In this document: positions 27,748 to 36,434 of the stretch, piece after piece
Layout of the letters: each line of letters starts with the position of its first letter
Numbering within the stretch: the stretch's first letter is position 1
Source: Cytobacillus dafuensis
GTDB taxonomy: Bacteria; Bacillota; Bacilli; Bacillales; Cytobacillaceae
Reading direction: 5' to 3'
DNA: 64,000 bases
Assembly: GCF_007995155.1 (NCBI RefSeq)
Contig: NZ_CP042593.1
Span: forward strand, 3,080,001-3,144,000
Notes under the pieces: generated by a model
Database searches by the model: none
Seen by the model: the letters and a program-made list of their open reading frames with translations, nothing else
What the model was told of the DNA's origin: nothing
Translations under genes and position numbers: made by a program

Positions 27748-28603
27748 AAATAAATCCTCGTTTAAAAAGATAGAATACGAGTCTGACAGATGTATACACA
27801 ATGGCTGAAATTAGAAGCATCGAAAATAGCCCAATGGCTATTGGCTGTATCTCATTGCTCTGAAAAATAAATTTTGTTATTCCTGAAACATTCATTATGT
27901 ATTCAATAATAAAGAGATTTCCAATTGCTAATGATATGACCTTAACTAGTTCTGCTTTAATAAAGGGCTCAACATTTTTATAAACATGTTGAAAATTAAT
28001 ATAATTTAAGCTCATTCCTTTCGCAACTGCAGTTTTAATATAATCTTCTCCACTTGTTTGATAATACTTAACAGTGACAAGCTTAAATAAATACAGTGTT
28101 GGTGCTATACTGACGAGAATCGTCGGAAACCAAAGATTTAATGCTCCTGCATCTGGCCGTAATGACATTATTCTTATTCCTGTCATCTTATAGATTTTAA
28201 CAGCAAGTATCATAGACATGATGATGATAATAAAATCTGGAATTGCTGATAAAATATTCAATACGAAATTAAATACTTTTGTTAAATGAAAGCGACTAAT
28301 AAAAATTCCAAAAAACAGGCTGATACCAACAGCTGCATTTACACCTAAGAGCATAATCTTTAAACTAGTAAAGAAGTTATCACCAATGTCTTCTTCGATT
28401 GCACGCCGCTGGGTCCCTAATTGATAAGTACCTAGACTCCCTTTACTAATTTCAGAAATAAAATCACCAAAAATCTCAGGTAATTTTTCAAAATTCCAAT
28501 CTAAACTTTTCTCTACAGAATTAACTTCAATCATCATAGGTAATGCAGCAAGAGAAAGTATTAACAGGAAAATAATTACAATTTGTTGTATCGTTCGTAA
28601 CAC
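27740..28603 (-). CDS. OppB/DppB-like ABC transporter permease
   Basis: A 287-residue membrane protein with about six helices: an N-terminal one (about 7-24), a periplasmic-type insert (about 25-80) and the binding-protein-dependent permease core. The EAA loop is present but degenerate (YIKTAVAKGMSLNYINFQHVYKNV, described in part: conserved G and spacing, EAA replaced by KTA). The start is GTG, preceded by GAGGAGG at seven bases. First gene of a two-gene operon with the permease-peptidase fusion; presumably the two form a heterodimeric pore. Substrate unknown, peptides likely. Confidence 0.85.
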   Translation of the reverse strand: MLRTIQQIVIIFLLILSLAALPMMIEVNSVEKSLDWNFEKLPEIFGDFISEISKGSLGTYQLGTQRRAIEEDIGDNFFTSLKIMLLGVNAAVGISLFFGIFISRFHLTKVFNFVLNILSAIPDFIIIIMSMILAVKIYKMTGIRIMSLRPDAGALNLWFPTILVSIAPTLYLFKLVTVKYYQTSGEDYIKTAVAKGMSLNYINFQHVYKNVEPFIKAELVKVISLAIGNLFIIEYIMNVSGITKFIFQSNEIQPIAIGLFSMLLISAIVYTSVRLVFYLFKRGFIYE

Positions 28604-28730
28604 ATGTTTTTCCTCCTCTGCTATTATTTCTATATTTTTTCATTCTTTTTTATTAATTGTCAATAAAATTTAGTTAATTCCTATAATTCTATATATATTT
28701 TTTTCCTCTATCACTCTAAATAAAACTCAA

Positions 28731-28790
28731 TTGACCTACTCTATTTGATAGTCATATGTCTTGCAAGAACTATCACTAAAAGTAGGTCAA
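28731..28790. terminator. inverted repeat, possible yppG terminator
   Basis: TTGACCTACT (28731-28740) and AGTAGGTCAA (28781-28790) are perfect 10-base arms, with a second inner pair GATAGT/ACTATC. The T run on the minus side is weak (TTGAGTTTTATTT), so a terminator of yppG is possible but not certain. The rest of 28604-28838 shows no gene. Confidence 0.5.
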
Positions 28791-28838
28791 ATTATGATTA
28801 TGTTATTAGGGATTGTTCATCCATGTATACTCTCTTTC

Positions 28839-29411
28839 CTAGACTTTAATCATACCACCCAATCCCTTCACAAGTGACGAGACTTGATTAACTGCATTCA
28901 TCATTTGCCCAGCAGTATTCATCATTTTATTAATATCAATTGAGCCATCCTGTGCTTTAAAGGAATTCATTATTGATTGAACGCCAGATGGCTGCTTTGG
29001 AACAAATGATTGTTTCGGATATGGATTCATGTATGGGTTGGACATGTAAGGATTTTGAGGTTGAGCCATTTGGTTCTGTTCTGGTTCCAAAGGATTTTGA
29101 AAAATACTCTGAGTGTAGTTGCTTGATGGCATTTGCATTTCTGTTTGATGCATATTAAATCCTGCATTTTGGTATTGATTATGCATCATATTTTGTGAAG
29201 GAGCATATGGATAAGTATCTGGGTGAAAAGTCTGATTTCCGAAAAATGGCTGCTGCTGGAGTTGGTGATTGTATGGTGCTATATTTGCAGGATAATAAGG
29301 GAATTGCTGTTGTCTCCAATAATTTTGGGAGATAAATCCTGTTTCATTGGTAAATGGATAATCCGGGTAAGAGTGATTAATATAAAAGTTTGGTACTCTA
29401 CGACCGAACAT
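28839..29411 (-). CDS. yppG: YppG-like protein
   Basis: A 190-residue low-complexity protein rich in Asn, Gln, Pro, Tyr and Met. It begins MFGRR and ends in a predicted amphipathic helix (IMNSFKAQDGSIDINKMM, then QMMNAVNQVSSLVKGLGG). That C-terminal region and the MFGRR start are the features of Bacillus YppG, which is probably a spore-associated protein. The chain is longer than the about 125 residues I recall for B. subtilis because the Gln/Asn-rich middle is expanded. The ATG follows AAGGAGGAAG. Function unknown. Confidence 0.75.
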   Translation of the reverse strand: MFGRRVPNFYINHSYPDYPFTNETGFISQNYWRQQQFPYYPANIAPYNHQLQQQPFFGNQTFHPDTYPYAPSQNMMHNQYQNAGFNMHQTEMQMPSSNYTQSIFQNPLEPEQNQMAQPQNPYMSNPYMNPYPKQSFVPKQPSGVQSIMNSFKAQDGSIDINKMMNTAGQMMNAVNQVSSLVKGLGGMIKV

Positions 29412-29445
29412 TTGCTAACTTCCTCCTTTACTAACAGTAAAACTC

Positions 29446-29495
29446 ATTAGAAAAACTTGGCGTTCGCCTAGTCCTTTTTAGCGAATGCTTGCCAA
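29446..29495 (+). repeat. palindromic repeat family 1, copy B (truncated)
   Basis: ATTAGAAAAACTTGGCGTTC opens the copy and it matches the hairpin of copies C and D up to GCGAATGC, then diverges. It sits between yppG and the divergent yppF. The other bases of 29412-29767 hold no recognisable gene. Confidence 0.7.
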
Positions 29496-29767
29496 AAAAT
29501 CAAATGATTATTTCTATATTTTATGAAAATAATGCCCATCATGTGAATGTCCTGAAAGCGCTTACTATTGATGTCTAACAATGAAGAATCATGTCGGAAG
29601 TCTTAATATTAAAAAAATAAAGATCACTACTTATTTTATGATAGGATATAAAAAAAGTAATTAGCTCTTATTTCTTTATTTTCGTCATTAAAATGTTTAT
29701 AGAACTAGTGTTGGCTAATAAGCTTAACACAAATGGCGGGAATGACAATTATGAGGAGGGAAATAAA

Positions 29768-29950
29768 ATGAATGTTCACGAACTAACAATGAAGTTTCTT
29801 CAAACTAGGAATTATAGTCCAGAAAATGTAAATGAATTGCTTGATTTTACGAAAAAGGCTTATATTCATGATGATATTTGTATTTCAGTCTATCGTAAGC
29901 TTGTTCGTGAACTCGAGGCACAGGGTGCAGAGCTTCCAGATTTCTCTTAA
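29768..29950 (+). CDS. yppF: small conserved protein YppF
   Basis: A 60-residue, predicted all-helical soluble protein beginning MNVHELTMKFLQTRNYSPEN, matching the YppF family of Bacillus from memory. The ATG at 29768 is preceded by GAGGAGGGAAATAAA. Orientation is opposite to its neighbours yppG and yppE, as a single-gene unit. Function unknown. Confidence 0.8.
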   Translation: MNVHELTMKFLQTRNYSPENVNELLDFTKKAYIHDDICISVYRKLVRELEAQGAELPDFS

Positions 29951-30024
29951 ACTATTCCTCATAGAAAACTAGAATACAATTCAATAAAGAACCTATTATG
30001 AAGGGCTCTTCACCTCTTATTTTA

Positions 30025-30411
30025 TTAAGATGGCGGAGAGCCCATTTCTTCATTCAATAATAACTGAAGCACTTGATTTAATACAAAATTAGATGAAGCC
30101 ACTAAATTTTTAAATCTTGATCGACTTGTTTCCGGGAAAAAAGCTTGGACTGAAATCGTTTCAATATGTTCATTTGTAGATTCAATCTGCTGGGGATACA
30201 GGTTTTTCGGCCTTGTTGCTGTAATCCATTTAATTGCTTCATTCTTCCATTTGTCATTAAGTAACTTTACTTCGTCGGCAAAAGGTTTGACTTCTTCATA
30301 AAAATCTCCACTCTTTCCTGTTTCCCTTACCATTGAATACTTTTCTGTCATTTTATTAATACGCTCTAATAGCTGGCTTGTTAGTGCTATAAGCTCATTC
30401 TGCTTATCCAT
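30025..30411 (-). CDS. yppE: YppE family protein (DUF1798)
   Basis: A 128-residue predicted four-helix-bundle protein: MDKQNELIALTSQLLERINK at the N-terminus, then the KPFADEVKLLNDKWKNEAIKW helix, and a C-terminal helix ending NEEMGSPPS. Fits the DUF1798/YppE family in sequence and position. A GGGCTCT/AGAGCCC inverted pair brackets its last codons (about 30003-30052) and may act as a weak terminator. Function unknown. Confidence 0.8.
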   Translation of the reverse strand: MDKQNELIALTSQLLERINKMTEKYSMVRETGKSGDFYEEVKPFADEVKLLNDKWKNEAIKWITATRPKNLYPQQIESTNEHIETISVQAFFPETSRSRFKNLVASSNFVLNQVLQLLLNEEMGSPPS

Positions 30412-30430
30412 TATTTATCAGCTCCGAATA

Positions 30431-30570
30431 ATTAGAAAAACTTGGCATTCGCCAAGTCCTTTTTGGCGAATGCCTTAGTTTTTCTTATGCGATCTTATTA
30501 GCAAATATTTAATTGATAACACACTTTACTTTAGTACGTTAATAAACTTAAACATTCCTATTAGCTAAAA
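30431..30570 (+). repeat. palindromic repeat family 1, copy C (full length)
   Basis: About 140 bases. The left 58 bases form a long hairpin: ATTAGAAAAACT with AGTTTTTCTTAT (outer arms) and a perfect GCATTCGCCAA/TTGGCGAATGC inner stem on a GTCCTTT loop. A conserved tail of about 80 bases ends CCTATTAGCTAA. It lies between yppE and the 30619 gene and abuts that gene's terminator. Confidence 0.85.
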
Positions 30571-30596
30571 AAGCAGCTTAATAAATTAAGCTACTA
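30566..30596 (-). terminator. terminator of the 30619-30891 gene
   Basis: AGTAGCTTAAT and ATTAAGCTGCT pair on the minus strand and are followed by TTTTTTAGC, 23 bases after the stop codon. The T run overlaps the end of repeat copy C. Confidence 0.75.
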
Positions 30597-30618
30597 TAAT
30601 GACCCTATTTTATTGTAA

Positions 30619-30891
30619 TTAAAACCCAAGTTCAAGCTTAATGCCTGTTGGATGATGATGAGTACCTTTTTTATCTAATTTTCCATTGAAATCATAAAGG
30701 TTAGCGGTTTTCGTTTCGAGTGAACGAATTTCCTCTGAGCAGTTCCTCATTTTTATCGCACATTCATCTTGCCATTTTTGACGGGCATTCGAAAAGTTTG
30801 ATTCTATTGCACCCTCTAACTCCTCAAGCTGATCGTAAATTTCATTCAGCATATTTATCAATTCCTCTTTAGGCATTATTTTTTCATTCAT
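30619..30891 (-). CDS. small coiled-coil hypothetical protein (yppD position)
   Basis: A 90-residue acidic, helical protein with a likely coiled coil (ELINMLNEIYDQLEELEGAI, about 10-29) and a C-terminal segment with HHHPTG. A good ribosome site, AAGGAGGGCGAG, precedes the ATG. It lies where B. subtilis has yppD, but I cannot confirm homology. Own terminator follows. Function unknown. Confidence 0.7.
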   Translation of the reverse strand: MNEKIMPKEELINMLNEIYDQLEELEGAIESNFSNARQKWQDECAIKMRNCSEEIRSLETKTANLYDFNGKLDKKGTHHHPTGIKLELGF

Positions 30892-31115
30892 TTTCTCGCC
30901 CTCCTTAAAATAAGCAATCTCAATTTTTTAAAAGTTTTTTTATCTGATGACTACTCTATTCGCCCTCACTAAATACTTTCCTTCACCACTGACAAAACTA
31001 GAAGTATTTCGCCAAAGAAAGTAGAATTTTTTAGTAATCAGTACTTCATTTCGACATACTCAAATAGCATGAAAGCAACTGCGATGCACACAATAATAAG
31101 TGGAGGTGAAGACGT

Positions 31116-31223
31116 ATGAAAAGAACTGATAAACAAACTAAAGTTCAGCCAAAAAAACTAGAAGAATCAAAACCAGGGCATGGAGATAAAAAGTTAGAAG
31201 GTCCAAACCGACCTTCCACATAG
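31116..31223 (+). CDS. sspM: small acid-soluble spore protein M
   Basis: A 35-residue, strongly basic protein too short for most gene finders. Its end, DKKLEGPNRPST, matches the conserved C-terminus of Bacillus SspM (KKLGGPNRPST), and Lys/Gln-rich residues precede it. The ATG follows GTGGAGGTGAAGAC. Made in the forespore under sigma-G; I could not fix a convincing sigma-G promoter in 30892-31115. It lies between the ypp genes and yppC as in B. subtilis. Confidence 0.85.
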   Translation: MKRTDKQTKVQPKKLEESKPGHGDKKLEGPNRPST

Positions 31224-31274
31224 AAAAGCGGGTGTCACTGCTAACAACTGTATGTACTGAACCGCCCCTCCTTT

Positions 31275-31329
31275 AGCTGCGGCTCATAGCCTCAATAATC
31301 AAGTTCGAGAGCCGATGATGTTCGCAGCT
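31275..31329. repeat. two-armed inverted repeat downstream of sspM
   Basis: AGCTGCG (31275-31281) pairs with CGCAGCT (31323-31329), and the adjoining GGCTC pairs with GAGCC (31309-31313). The right side carries eight to nine unpaired bases between the arms. It is more G+C-rich than the surroundings. It has no T run on either side, so it may be a structured RNA element or an old repeat end. Confidence 0.4.
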
Positions 31330-31391
31330 AGACAATTCTTAAGCTAAAAAAATATTCTTTTTTCGCTTCCAAAACGTTTGCTCTTTATTAT

Positions 31392-32384
31392 TTAAGATTT
31401 TATTAATTCGCTTATATATATTGCCTTTTTCAATTGTCTTTGCTTTTTCAAATACCACTTCGTCATTTCAATTGGATGTTTTTGCTGTACATCTACCTTC
31501 AACCATTTTCTTCTCAATCGTTTATATTTCGACCAATCTTCAAAAAAAACCCTTTTATGATTAATCACCGGATAGGTACACCGTAAAAATGGAGTTGATC
31601 TGTTCGGCCTATTTTTAAAATAGTATTCATAATCGTATCTAGAGCCAGTATGTACTGTTTTGAGAGCAAATTCATAAAAAGCAGGATATAACTTCTTATC
31701 AAACAAAATATCTGCCAGCCTTTTCCCAAGTTCGATTCTTTTTGAAAGAGATTTAAAACCATTCACACTTGTACCATATAACTTCCCTTCACATGTTGGA
31801 AAAATAACCGAGCTAAAATGAAACCAATCCTGAAGAAAAAAAATTGGAGATTGAAATACACGTTTTTTATAAACTGGATTTTTAATAACAGGTTTTTGAA
31901 TGATGTTTTGTTCATTGATAATTTGCGATATTAACAGCCTTTTATAATTTCTTTCTTCCCAAAAAACCACCCATTCGCTCTCCATAAATTTGGAAACATG
32001 AAAAAATCTTAATAAATGAAACATTGGTCGATTTATTTTCGTCGAATATTGATAGAGAAGCAATTGAGGAAAAGCATCCTGGAAAATAAGCCAATTTGCT
32101 CGTTCATAAGTTAAAAATAACTTTTTCCTAACCTGCTCCTTTATTATTTTGGGAAACCAATTTCCTTCAAGATCGCACATATTCCAGCCAGCATTTCGAG
32201 ATACCATACTTGCTAGAAATGACCACAGCACTTCTGGATGGAGATGATAAAAATGAAAATAGGCATCCGTTCTTGAAATATTATCAGCATTATTTTTTAT
32301 TGTTTGATCATGTATCTGCTGAATTAATTCGATTTCATCAATATTTAGTTGGTTTAATGACTTTTTTTTATGGAAATGTTTCAT
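31392..32384 (-). CDS. yppC: YppC family protein (DUF2515)
   Basis: A 330-residue basic, aromatic-rich soluble protein beginning MKHFHKKKSLNQLN. It matches the DUF2515/YppC family by sequence style (NISRTDAYFHFYHLHPEVLWSF region near residue 37) and by position next to the divergent recU. The ATG at 32384 is chosen because of GGAGGAAAACTA before it; a TTG 20 codons upstream has no ribosome site. Function unknown. Confidence 0.85.
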   Translation of the reverse strand: MKHFHKKKSLNQLNIDEIELIQQIHDQTIKNNADNISRTDAYFHFYHLHPEVLWSFLASMVSRNAGWNMCDLEGNWFPKIIKEQVRKKLFLTYERANWLIFQDAFPQLLLYQYSTKINRPMFHLLRFFHVSKFMESEWVVFWEERNYKRLLISQIINEQNIIQKPVIKNPVYKKRVFQSPIFFLQDWFHFSSVIFPTCEGKLYGTSVNGFKSLSKRIELGKRLADILFDKKLYPAFYEFALKTVHTGSRYDYEYYFKNRPNRSTPFLRCTYPVINHKRVFFEDWSKYKRLRRKWLKVDVQQKHPIEMTKWYLKKQRQLKKAIYISELIKS

Positions 32385-32498
32385 TAGTTTTCCTCCGAAA
32401 AAAGCATATTGCTTAACATTTGCAAATCGGTGCTTTTTATTCAACCAAAAATTAGCGAGATTTGTTATGATAAGTAATAGCTTGTGAGGTGATCAATA

Positions 32499-33110
32499 AT
32501 GAAATTCCATTATCCTAACGGCAAGAAATATGTACCGAAAAAAGAGGAATCGATAGGGATTAAAAAAGAAAAAAAATGGTCTTACGGTAATCGCGGTATG
32601 ACTTTGGAGGAAGATATTAACGAAACAAATGAGTATTATTTAAAAAATGGAATTGCTTCTATTCATAAAAAGCCAACACCTGTTCAAATCGTTCAAGTAG
32701 ATTATCCAAAAAGAAGTGCTGCTGTCATTAAAGAAGCATACTTTAAGCAGGCATCAACAACCGATTATAATGGTGTTTATAAAGGGAGATACATTGATTT
32801 TGAAGCGAAAGAGACACAAAACCCAACATCATTTCCTTTACAAAACTTTCATGAACACCAAGTGAAACATATGGAAAATATTATTCAGCAAAAAGGAATC
32901 TGCTTCGTCCTTTTACGATTTTCTATTACTGAAGAAATTTTCCTTCTTGAAGCCATTCACTTACTCACTTTTTGGAAGAGAATGAAAGATGGAGGAAGAA
33001 AGTCAATAACCAAGGAAGAAATAGAGATTAATGGTCATCCAATTTCGCTTGGATACAACCCAAGAATTGACTATATTAAAAAAATCGATTATCTTTATAA
33101 CCTTAGATGA
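32499..33110 (+). CDS. recU: Holliday junction resolvase RecU
   Basis: A 203-residue nuclease resolving four-way junctions in recombination and chromosome segregation. The PD-(D/E)xK-type site is visible: [20 protein letters not shown] (Asp, then Asp-x-Glu-x-Lys, about 85-104). The N-terminal stalk region and the conserved basic start [11 protein letters not shown] are present. Start behind GTGAGGTGATC. Paired with ponA downstream, the usual recU-ponA operon arrangement; a repeat remnant separates the two genes here. Confidence 0.95.
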   Translation: MKFHYPNGKKYVPKKEESIGIKKEKKWSYGNRGMTLEEDINETNEYYLKNGIASIHKKPTPVQIVQVDYPKRSAAVIKEAYFKQASTTDYNGVYKGRYIDFEAKETQNPTSFPLQNFHEHQVKHMENIIQQKGICFVLLRFSITEEIFLLEAIHLLTFWKRMKDGGRKSITKEEIEINGHPISLGYNPRIDYIKKIDYLYNLR

Positions 33111-33118
33111 ATTACGGA

Positions 33119-33171
33119 GGCGCCTTCGAAACAATCAAATTTCAGATTGTTCCTTTGGTGATTATTCGAAG
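33119..33171. repeat. repeat family 2, truncated copy between recU and ponA
   Basis: GGCGCCTTCGAAACAATCAA and the following GATTGTTCC hairpin match the left end of the element at 11828-12135 and then stop at TTCGAAG. It sits inside the recU-ponA operon without an evident terminator. Confidence 0.5.
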
Positions 33172-33226
33172 TATATTTCCTAATAGCAAAAACAACTCTT
33201 CTTATCATCAGAAAGGATGAACATAT

Positions 33227-35824
33227 ATGTCAGAAAAATACCAATCAAGAGAGGAGCGCCGAAAACAGCAAACTCCAAATCCAAATAAAAAGAAAAAAAA
33301 GCAGGCAAAAGGGATATTTAAACGTATCTTTTTAACATTAATAGCCCTTGGCATCGCGGGTATGCTGCTTGGTGCTGGCGCATTTGCCTACATGGTTAAG
33401 GATGCACCAAAACTTGATGAAAAACAATTACGGGATCCGATCCCATCCAAAATATTAGATAAAGATGGCAATGTCATTACAGAAGTTGGATCAGAAAACC
33501 GAGAATATGTTGAATATGAAGATATCCCCAAATTGGTGGAGGACGCATTTCTAGCCACTGAGGATGTTCGTTTTTATCAACATAACGGGATGGATTTGAG
33601 GCGTCTTGCCGGTGCTGTATTAGCAAATATTACTGATGGTTTTGGTTCACAAGGAGCTAGTACGATTACTCAGCAAGTCGTGAAAAATTCCTTCCTAAAT
33701 AATGAAAAAACATTAAGCAGGAAGGCTCAAGAAGCTTGGCTTTCCTTTCAGCTTGAACGTAAATATACAAAGCAAGAAATTTTCGAGATGTATGTGAATA
33801 AAATTTGGATGTCAGAAGGTAGTCATGGGGTATTGACAGCTTCTCATATTTATTTCGGTAAAGACCTCGACGAACTCGAGTTGCATGAAGCTGCTTTACT
33901 AGCAGGAATGCCGCAAAGTCCCGAAAATTATAATCCTTTCAAGCATCCTGATAAAGCAGAAAAAAGACGTAATATTGTTCTTTCTTTAATGAATCAGCAT
34001 GGTTTCATCACAAAAGAAGAAATGGAAGCTGCTCAAAAAATTCCAGTTGAATCAAGTCTTGTTAAGGAAGAAGATCGCAAGCACAATGACTCACCTTATG
34101 ATTCATTTGTTGATGTTGTCATTGATGAGATGGAACAAAAATATCCTGATTTGAACGTTTCTTCAGATGGTTTAACCATTCATACTACATTAGATACGAA
34201 TGCACAGGATTATGTTGAGAAAATGCTTAATTCAAATGAAATTGTTCAATTTCCTGATGATAAATTTCAAGCAGGTATTACCCTATTGGATACAAAAACA
34301 GGTGAAATTAGGGCAATAGGCGGAGGTAGAAACCTTGAAGTAAAAAGAGGATTTAACTACGCAACGGATTTAAGAAGACAAGCTGGTTCGACCTTTAAAC
34401 CAATACTCGATTATGGTCCTGCCATTGAATATTTAAATTGGGGCACGTATCATGTTCTTAACGATGAACCATACACTTATTCAGATGGTACGAAAATCAA
34501 TAACTGGGATCACAAGCATATGGGGCCGATGTCAATGCGTGAGGCATTAGCACGTTCACGAAACATCCCTGCTCTAAAAACTTTACAAGAGGTTGGCCCA
34601 GATAAAGCGAAGGAATTTGCGAATAATTTGGGCTTTGAGCTAGACGAGGTAAACGAATCCTATGCAATTGGTGCCAATTTAGTATCACCACTTCAAATGG
34701 CAGGTGCCTACAGTGCCTTTGGAAATAACGGCCTATACAATGAGCCTCATGCCATTAAAGAAATTGAAATGCGAGACGGAACAAAAATTGATGTCACTCC
34801 TGAAACAAAACCTGTTATGAAGGACTCTACAGCTTTCATGATTACAGATATGCTAAAAAGTGGTGTAAAGGATTCTTACGGTACAGGAAAAGCGGCAAAT
34901 GTTCCAAACCTACATGTCGTTGGAAAAACAGGAACGACCAACTATAGTGCTGATCAAATTCAAAAATGGAATATTCCAAATGGTGCGTTACCTGATGCAT
35001 GGTTTGCTGGCTATACAACAAACTACACAGCAGCAGTTTGGACTGGATATAAAGATATGGAAAACTCTATAGCAGCAGGCCATGACCAAAGAATTGCACA
35101 ATTGTTATTTAAAAATTTAATGGAGCATGTATCACAAGGAATTGATACACCTGACTTCCCTGTTCCAAATAGTGTGGAAAAAGTAGCTATTGAAAAGGGA
35201 ACATCAAAGCTAGCAAGTGAATTTACACCTAAAGATCAGATCGTTTATGAATATGCTGTTAAAGGTCATGCACCAACCGAAATTTCTGATAAATACGATA
35301 AGCTTGATTCTCCTTCAGACTTAAGTGCAGCATATGACAAAGAAGCAAATGAAATTGTATTGAATTGGAAGTATCCAGATGAAGTAGATGATGTACAATT
35401 TGAGGTATCAGTATCTCTAGATGAGGGCGCAGACCAGCCATTACAAGTGGTTTCTGAAAAAGGAATAAGAGTGGCTAACCCTGTTCCAGGAGGTATTTAT
35501 CAATTCAAGGTCGTAGCAATTCGAGATGATCAAAGAAGTGATTCTGCAGTTGTAAAAGTCGAAATTCCAGCTCCTGAGATCAGTGATGATCAAGATGATA
35601 CGGGTGAAGGTGGAATAGATAATGGCCAAGGCAACGAAAACGGAAATCCTGAAGATGATGGATCAGGTCAAGGAAATGGAAATGGAAATGGAAGCGATAA
35701 TGGACAGGGTAACGGCACTGACCAAGGTGGTGGCGGCGGTCTAGGTGAAAGTGGTAATCCGTCAGACCCTGGACAGACGAATCCTCCTTCAGGACCTACC
35801 TCTCCTGGCTCAGGCTTTCAATGA
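33227..35824 (+). CDS. ponA: penicillin-binding protein 1A/1B (bifunctional)
   Basis: An 865-residue class A PBP: a basic cytoplasmic tail (1-30), membrane anchor (about 32-56), GT51 glycosyltransferase (about 75-250) with catalytic Glu112 in ATEDVRFYQHNG and QGASTITQQVVKN, and a transpeptidase with S388 (STFK), SRN (444-446) and KTG (567-569). A fibronectin-III-like region (about 690-785) and a Gly/Asn/Asp-rich tail (about 790-865) follow. It polymerises and cross-links peptidoglycan outside the membrane. Start behind AGAAAGGATG. The low-complexity tail is repetitive (GNGNGNGSDNGQGNG) and probably length-variable between strains. Confidence 0.96.
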   Translation: MSEKYQSREERRKQQTPNPNKKKKKQAKGIFKRIFLTLIALGIAGMLLGAGAFAYMVKDAPKLDEKQLRDPIPSKILDKDGNVITEVGSENREYVEYEDIPKLVEDAFLATEDVRFYQHNGMDLRRLAGAVLANITDGFGSQGASTITQQVVKNSFLNNEKTLSRKAQEAWLSFQLERKYTKQEIFEMYVNKIWMSEGSHGVLTASHIYFGKDLDELELHEAALLAGMPQSPENYNPFKHPDKAEKRRNIVLSLMNQHGFITKEEMEAAQKIPVESSLVKEEDRKHNDSPYDSFVDVVIDEMEQKYPDLNVSSDGLTIHTTLDTNAQDYVEKMLNSNEIVQFPDDKFQAGITLLDTKTGEIRAIGGGRNLEVKRGFNYATDLRRQAGSTFKPILDYGPAIEYLNWGTYHVLNDEPYTYSDGTKINNWDHKHMGPMSMREALARSRNIPALKTLQEVGPDKAKEFANNLGFELDEVNESYAIGANLVSPLQMAGAYSAFGNNGLYNEPHAIKEIEMRDGTKIDVTPETKPVMKDSTAFMITDMLKSGVKDSYGTGKAANVPNLHVVGKTGTTNYSADQIQKWNIPNGALPDAWFAGYTTNYTAAVWTGYKDMENSIAAGHDQRIAQLLFKNLMEHVSQGIDTPDFPVPNSVEKVAIEKGTSKLASEFTPKDQIVYEYAVKGHAPTEISDKYDKLDSPSDLSAAYDKEANEIVLNWKYPDEVDDVQFEVSVSLDEGADQPLQVVSEKGIRVANPVPGGIYQFKVVAIRDDQRSDSAVVKVEIPAPEISDDQDDTGEGGIDNGQGNENGNPEDDGSGQGNGNGNGSDNGQGNGTDQGGGGGLGESGNPSDPGQTNPPSGPTSPGSGFQ

Positions 35825-35891
35825 AATTAATAGCGCAATCGCCTTTGGATCAATCAACTGGACATGCTTAAATGTTTTTCATTATTAATAG

Positions 35892-35931
35892 AAAAAAGCG
35901 TCTCTTAGCTTAGTGCTGAGACGCTTTTTTT
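35892..35931. terminator. bidirectional terminator between ponA and ypoC
   Basis: AAAAAAGCGTCTC and GAGACGCTTTTTTT form an almost perfect stem around a 14-base loop. The right arm contains the ypoC stop codon. It serves both convergent genes. Confidence 0.9.
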
Positions 35932-36434
35932 AATGCTATTTGCTTAACGTAAAGCTTTTCCATTTCAATCATTAGTTCAGATAATTGAATAAATGAATGA
36001 TAAAGGGTCGGTCTATGCAAAATAAATTCTAATCTTTCTACCATATTTACAGGCTTAATAATTAAAGACTTTGCATTTTTATAATTTGTAAGAGAAACGG
36101 GCAAACCGTTTCCCCAATAAACAAACTCTAGAAAAAGACAAATACCTTTTTTCATCGGAGCAGTTACTTGAGTACGCTCCCTTTTTGCAAATACCTTTTT
36201 TAAAAACTCTTTTTCTGAATTCCATTCATTTAAAAGAATAGGAATGCACTCTTCCCGCAATTCCCACGGCCTTTTTGCATTAATTCCTAAATAATAGGCA
36301 GCCTCATATAGAAATGGCATAGAGGGAAGTATATGAGTCAATGCATGCTCATCAATTGTGAATGAATCATTCTTAGTAAAGAGGTGTGGATCCATAAGCT
36401 CTTCGGGGATTGAAAGAGTTATTTTAGTACTCAT
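35910..36434 (-). CDS. ypoC: YpoC family protein
   Basis: A 174-residue soluble protein matching Bacillus YpoC by position and by conserved blocks such as AKRPWELREECIPILLNEWN (about 51-70) and LFLEFVYWGNGLP. Its start overlaps the nth stop by four bases (ATGA), so it is coupled to nth. Last gene of the dnaD-nth-ypoC unit; the stop lies inside the terminator stem. Function unknown. Confidence 0.85.
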   Translation of the reverse strand: MSTKITLSIPEELMDPHLFTKNDSFTIDEHALTHILPSMPFLYEAAYYLGINAKRPWELREECIPILLNEWNSEKEFLKKVFAKRERTQVTAPMKKGICLFLEFVYWGNGLPVSLTNYKNAKSLIIKPVNMVERLEFILHRPTLYHSFIQLSELMIEMEKLYVKQIALKKASQH

